The notes under the pieces were generated by a model that did no database searches, was not told where the DNA came from, and saw nothing but the letters and a program-made list of their open reading frames with translations. Shown in pieces: positions 60,221-64,000 of a stretch of DNA of 64,000 bases (position 1 is the first letter of the stretch; every line of letters starts with the position of its first letter). The position numbers were made by a program, and so were the translations under genes. Origin of the DNA: Protopterus annectens (taxonomy: Eukaryota > Chordata > Ceratodontiformes > Protopteridae); assembly GCF_019279795.1 (NCBI RefSeq), contig NC_056725.1, positions 1,752,960,916 to 1,753,024,915 on the forward strand. Direction: 5' to 3'.

Positions 60221-62156
60221 TCGTATGCCTACTAGGTTCCTTCAAACTACCTTTATCTTTATACATACAGGCAACTTTCCAACATGATGACATACCTCAT
60301 CACAATTACATCCCCCTATCAAACTAATTTATACAACATGTATAACTTCATCAAGGTAATACTGTTGGGCACTACATCACCTTTTAGATTTAACTAGATC
60401 CTCATATAGTAAGGAATTGACTAAGTGCCTAGGGTGAAAAATATCACCATAGATTTGTGAGCTGTCCATGCATCCCAATTTTCAAACTTATGTCTACTAT
60501 GGTAAAGTAAGGACTTCCTCCTCCATTTTTTTATGTTGAGTTTTACACATTACATGCATAAACAAACTCTTTGTTTCACCAGTCACCATCCAACTCCAGC
60601 CTTCAGATAAGGCTAAATAGCCAAAAATAGTGTTACAAGTTTTGTTTTCATAAACTTGATGAAGCTGAGATACTACATAATTTGTAAGAAGAATGTAATC
60701 ATCTTCCATCAGGGAAAGTGGCAGTCTCTTTAAGACAGATTTTTTTTCCAAATGGCTTTATGATAAAGAGGGCTGTAGCCCTGACTGCAAACCAGGCAAT
60801 AGGGTTTTGATTACTCGCCCCAGCAATGGAGGAGTCATGCAGGTAGGGAGAGGTATAAAGGCACATTGCTTGCTCATTACTCCTAGAAGGAGGGGAAGGT
60901 TGCAGGCAATGGAGACCAGAGGAATCACTTCCCATGCTTCATGGTTGGGGGTAGGGCTGCTTGCTGGCAATGTCCTCTTGCAGAAGTGAGGGATGACCAT
61001 TCTGGTCAGCTCATTGCATGGCCACCTCCCCCTGCTTAGTCATGCTTGCATGTGGAGATAGGGACAGAAAAAGGGAAAAAAACTTGAACCAACCACAATT
61101 GCTGCCCCTCCTAGTCATCCCTTGATACAGGAATGGGAAATAAGGAAGTTGCTGACTGACAGTAAGTGGGGGCAAAGAGTACAAAAATAAAAAAGGCAGA
61201 TATTTGTAGCAGGAGGAGCTTCATAACTGCTGCCTTGCTTTCCTATGAGCTCCACTCCCCCAGCACAGTGCCCTGACTCACAGCTATTCTGTCATTTGCC
61301 CTATAGCTCTTATCTTTCTGACATTTGCCCTATAGCTCTTCTGTTTCAGACATTTGCCACTGTACCCATACCTGGCTTCTCCACCTATTGTGATATGATT
61401 CCTCTCCCTTTCACACTTATCTTTTCACATTGTCTCAACTCCCCTTCTGGCATATAAGCTTTGAAAGGAAATAATACCATATGTGCTTGTGCTTGTTTGA
61501 AAATGAATGAGTTAACTGTGCAAGTACAACTTACCTGGGCATGCTATGAAAAGCAATTCACTAGCACACCACTTGACTCAGGTTGTGATGGTAAACAAAT
61601 TAATGGTTGTATACTAGCATGCACTAAATGTAACATTTGTGATTTGTTCTTATTTTTCATTTTTAGAGATGTCATTTGTATGTTTCATTTATGCATATGT
61701 GATATTTTTGTGAATTTTGTGTGTATATTTGTTGTGAGTACAGTTTGTGATTTTTTTTCTATTATTTCAAAATAAGCTGAGATATAATTACTTATGCCAC
61801 AAGCAGACAGGGGTGATAAACACTTAATGACTCAGGTACAGAGGTGATCTTAAAGTCTGATAATTTCAAAAAGATATTGTTATTGTACATTTTTGCATAA
61901 CATAAGATATTTATAATTTTATTTTTCTGTATAGCTGTACAAGCACTAAAATACCTTGCCCATCCCATGCATGCCACATCAACAGTAGTAGTAGTATCAA
62001 TTGCACTATCTGTATTGCCCAGCTGCCCTTTTCCCCTGTGTTAGTACTATTAGCAGAGTTGTAAAAAGCTTGTGGTTGGTGCAGTACTCCTATCCAGTGC
62101 CCTCCCCCTCAATTTTAGGTTGATGAGAAAAAAGTATTCTTTCATTTTAAACTGAA
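60221..62156. other. Unrecognised DNA with a minor tandem motif
   Basis: No gene recognised. The phrase CATTTGCCCTATAGCTCTT occurs at about 61291 and 61321 (30-bp period), with a third partial copy near 61351. The overlapping minus frames at 60497-61000 show no known domain. Confidence 0.5.
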
Positions 62157-62356
62157 GTAAACAGTTTGCTACAAATAACAGCAGCTGCTACAGTTTCAAC
62201 CACATGCAGAGTACAAAAGCACTTCATTTCAGATCACAATCCAAAAAAGACTCTTCATTCTTCTTAACATGTAGCAAACTGCTTGCTACAGCACCAAGCA
62301 GCTGCTACAGATTATGCCACATACAGAGTCTACAGCACTTCAGTTCAAACTGCAAA
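62157..62356. repeat. Diverged tandem pair, ~110-bp period
   Basis: GTTTGCTACAAATAACAGCA, then GCAGCTGCTACAGTTTCAAC near 62165-62205 recurs as CTTGCTACAGCACCAAGCAG, then CTGCTACAGATTATGCC near 62283-62325. Both are followed by CACAT-CAGAGT and CACTTCA-TTCA phrases. Confidence 0.65.
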
Positions 62357-63209
62357 TTAATGCCAGTAATGCAATGAAGATGCATCAGCATGCCCCAATC
62401 ATGCCCCCCAAAATATTCAGGGAGGCTGCCCCCTTCACCCCACCCTAACTATGCTTTTGGCGGCTATACACACCCATGCATCCATGTTAGCATTGGTGAT
62501 CTTCATAGCCCTTCTCTTTTCTCACTATTTTATCATATCTTGAAGTACTAGTAGTAGTGACTATTCACTCATCTACCCTCCTACACTTATGCTGCCATAT
62601 TCATCTTATGGACAGTAATGACTATACAACCTCTTTTCCTCCTTCCCATGCTGTCATTCTCCCATTAGAAACAGTAGTGGCTATACATCCTGCAGAATTC
62701 CCTTTCCTACTGAAATGTTGTCCCCCATGATCAAAAAGTCAGACAACCATCTTTGCTTTCCCTACCTCTGTGTTGTTAACTCTCCAGCAACAGGTTCAGA
62801 GCTCTAACTATAAATCCAACATGTGATAGGTTAGGGTTATCTTCACTACAGAATGGTGTATAAAATCGATTCTGATTCATAAAACACTACTAAACAATAG
62901 TACTTAATCATGTGAAAGGACTTGTGTTGTTGTGCTGCATTGCATACTAACCATCTACCCCTAAGCTAATGATCTTAGCCCCCTGACCTTGCACCATTAC
63001 CCAGTGTAGCACCTCTGCATCCCTTACTTGTCCTGGCAATATAAATATACAAGCAGAGAAGAATGGTGAGCTGCACAGTGGTGCTGTGGTCCTCAATAAA
63101 GTGATTCCCCTCCTCTGACAGTATGTTGTTTAATGTACTGTGCTAAGAAACATAACAGTACAGTAAAACATAAGCCACCCATAGGTCTGCTGCATAGGAA
63201 AAAAGTCCT
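62357..63209. other. Unrecognised DNA
   Basis: No gene or repeat family recognised. Confidence 0.5.
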
Positions 63210-63450
63210 TACCAACAACAGAGTCCTCAGTTGCTGTACACCAAATCCACCTTCGCCTCTTCCACATCGTCATGTGCCTCTTACCAGTGGCAGTTACTGT
63301 ACATGTCACTACCATTCTCTCTACCATGTCATGTGCCTCTGGTATCAGTTCCAGTCATTGCACACCACAACAACCTCCATCTCTCCATATGTTGTCATAT
63401 GCCTCATAACTCTGGGAGTCACTTTACACCTTACCACCCTATGCCACCCA
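63210..63450. repeat. Degenerate minisatellite, 59-66 bp period
   Basis: GTCATGTGCCTC occurs at 63269 and 63328, and GTCATATGCCTC at 63394. Each is followed by an AGT-RC-CACAC-like and ACCACC/CATCTCTC-like phrase. About 3.5 units. The 125-codon frame over it is a reading of the repeat. Confidence 0.7.
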
Positions 63451-63494
63451 TGTTTTTCTATCCCCAGTAGCAGCAACAGCAACTGTATACCTTC

Positions 63495-63566
63495 ATACCT
63501 GGTGGTCTAGTGATTAGGATTTGGTGCTGCAACTGCCACAGCCTGGATTCGATTAATGATCAGGAA
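63495..63566 (+). tRNA. tRNA-Glu-like relic (pseudo-tRNA or SINE head)
   Basis: CCTGGTGGTCTAGTGATTAG at about 63498 is nearly identical to the D-arm/A-box half of vertebrate tRNA-Glu. GGATTCGATT near 63545 resembles the B box, and ATCAGGAA ends it. The anticodon stem TGGTG/TGCCA can form, but the loop reads CTGCAAC (GCA at the anticodon position), not a Glu anticodon. The T stem and one acceptor pair are broken. Probably not functional. Confidence 0.45.
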
Positions 63567-64000
63567 ATTTCAATATATCGTGTGCCTCCACACTACAGTG
63601 GTAGAGCACTGGATTCCAGAGAACAATCCTCCCTTCCCTGCTGCTATATATATGTGATAGCAGCTGTCAAGCAAAGCTTGTGGTGCCATATGTCCCAGGA
63701 CCCTCACCTGTCTCTCCTTTGCTGTCATTCAGGATGATGTGTTTAGTGGCAATATAGGGACAAATATTGTAGATACTGGAACTTCAGACTTTCCTTGTGT
63801 ACTTATTAGTAAAAGTTGCACTAAAAACCCCTTGTTTGCACAGAGGTGCATTGCTCTTCTTGTGTTGATTTAGACTGTTCATTTTATATAGATATCACAA
63901 ATCAACTCCAAATGCCATTGGAACCACTTCCCCTGCAGTTCATATTCGCTAACATCTGGAACCATGGGTTTGCCCTTTTCAGCTGTCTCTCTCTCCCTCT
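63567..64000. other. Unrecognised DNA at the window edge
   Basis: A short tRNA-like phrase GTGGTAGAGCACTGGATTCC at about 63598 could be another SINE A box. Nothing else is recognised. Confidence 0.4.

Noticed and set aside
63495..63566. Functional tRNA gene
   Set aside because: The anticodon does not fit the tRNA-Glu body, and the T stem and one acceptor pair are disrupted.

Overview
The window looks like intergenic DNA from a large, repeat-rich vertebrate genome. It holds CR1, L2 and Rex1-like LINEs, a Penelope-like element, an L1-like LINE, a gypsy integrase remnant, PIF/Harbinger, Tc1 and hAT-type DNA transposons, CORE-SINEs, a tRNA-headed V-SINE-like element and long vertebrate-style microsatellites. 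This mix suits a fish-grade or large-genome sarcopterygian such as a lungfish, but that is inference and I cannot name the species. I found no host protein-coding gene, no rRNA and no convincing functional tRNA. Every long reading frame I recognise is a decayed transposon frame or a translated tandem repeat.

Layout. 1-276 is the end of a gypsy-type integrase. 1290-7437 is a nearly full-length L2-type LINE on the + strand, split at 3918-5574 by a minus-strand Penelope-like element with a perfect 12-bp target duplication. 8.3-10.3 kb holds a CORE-SINE, an L2 3' end and a foldback MITE. A Rex1-like LINE occupies 10520-10995 and resumes at about 19182-21834. An 8.2-kb minus-strand insert, mainly an L2 with a duplicated 5' region, separates the halves. 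22-31.5 kb has a Harbinger transposase pseudogene, three CA microsatellites (one of 180 bp), a degenerate minisatellite, an L2 remnant, a terminal-inverted-repeat element and another L2 remnant. 31.6-35.6 kb is featureless AT-rich DNA. 35.7-42.6 kb is dense in short elements: a hAT MITE, a CORE-SINE, two more foldback MITEs, a V-SINE-like element and CR1 fragments.

44168-55953 is an 11.8-kb satellite array of about 64-bp monomers. It includes a 1.39-kb higher-order tandem duplication, a locally homogenised block and a captured CR1 fragment. 57-60.2 kb has another MITE between TA tracts, an L1-like reverse transcriptase remnant and one end of a Tc1-type element. The last 4 kb has minor tandem repeats and a tRNA-Glu-like relic.

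No genes work together as a pathway here. The content is a record of nested insertions and tandem-repeat turnover. The most unusual items are (1) a group of foldback MITEs at 9582-9850, 38674-39294, 39831-40256 and 57159-57680 that share ends and/or an internal core and carry subterminal palindromes with a fixed centre and variable arms, and (2) the satellite array with its higher-order structure.
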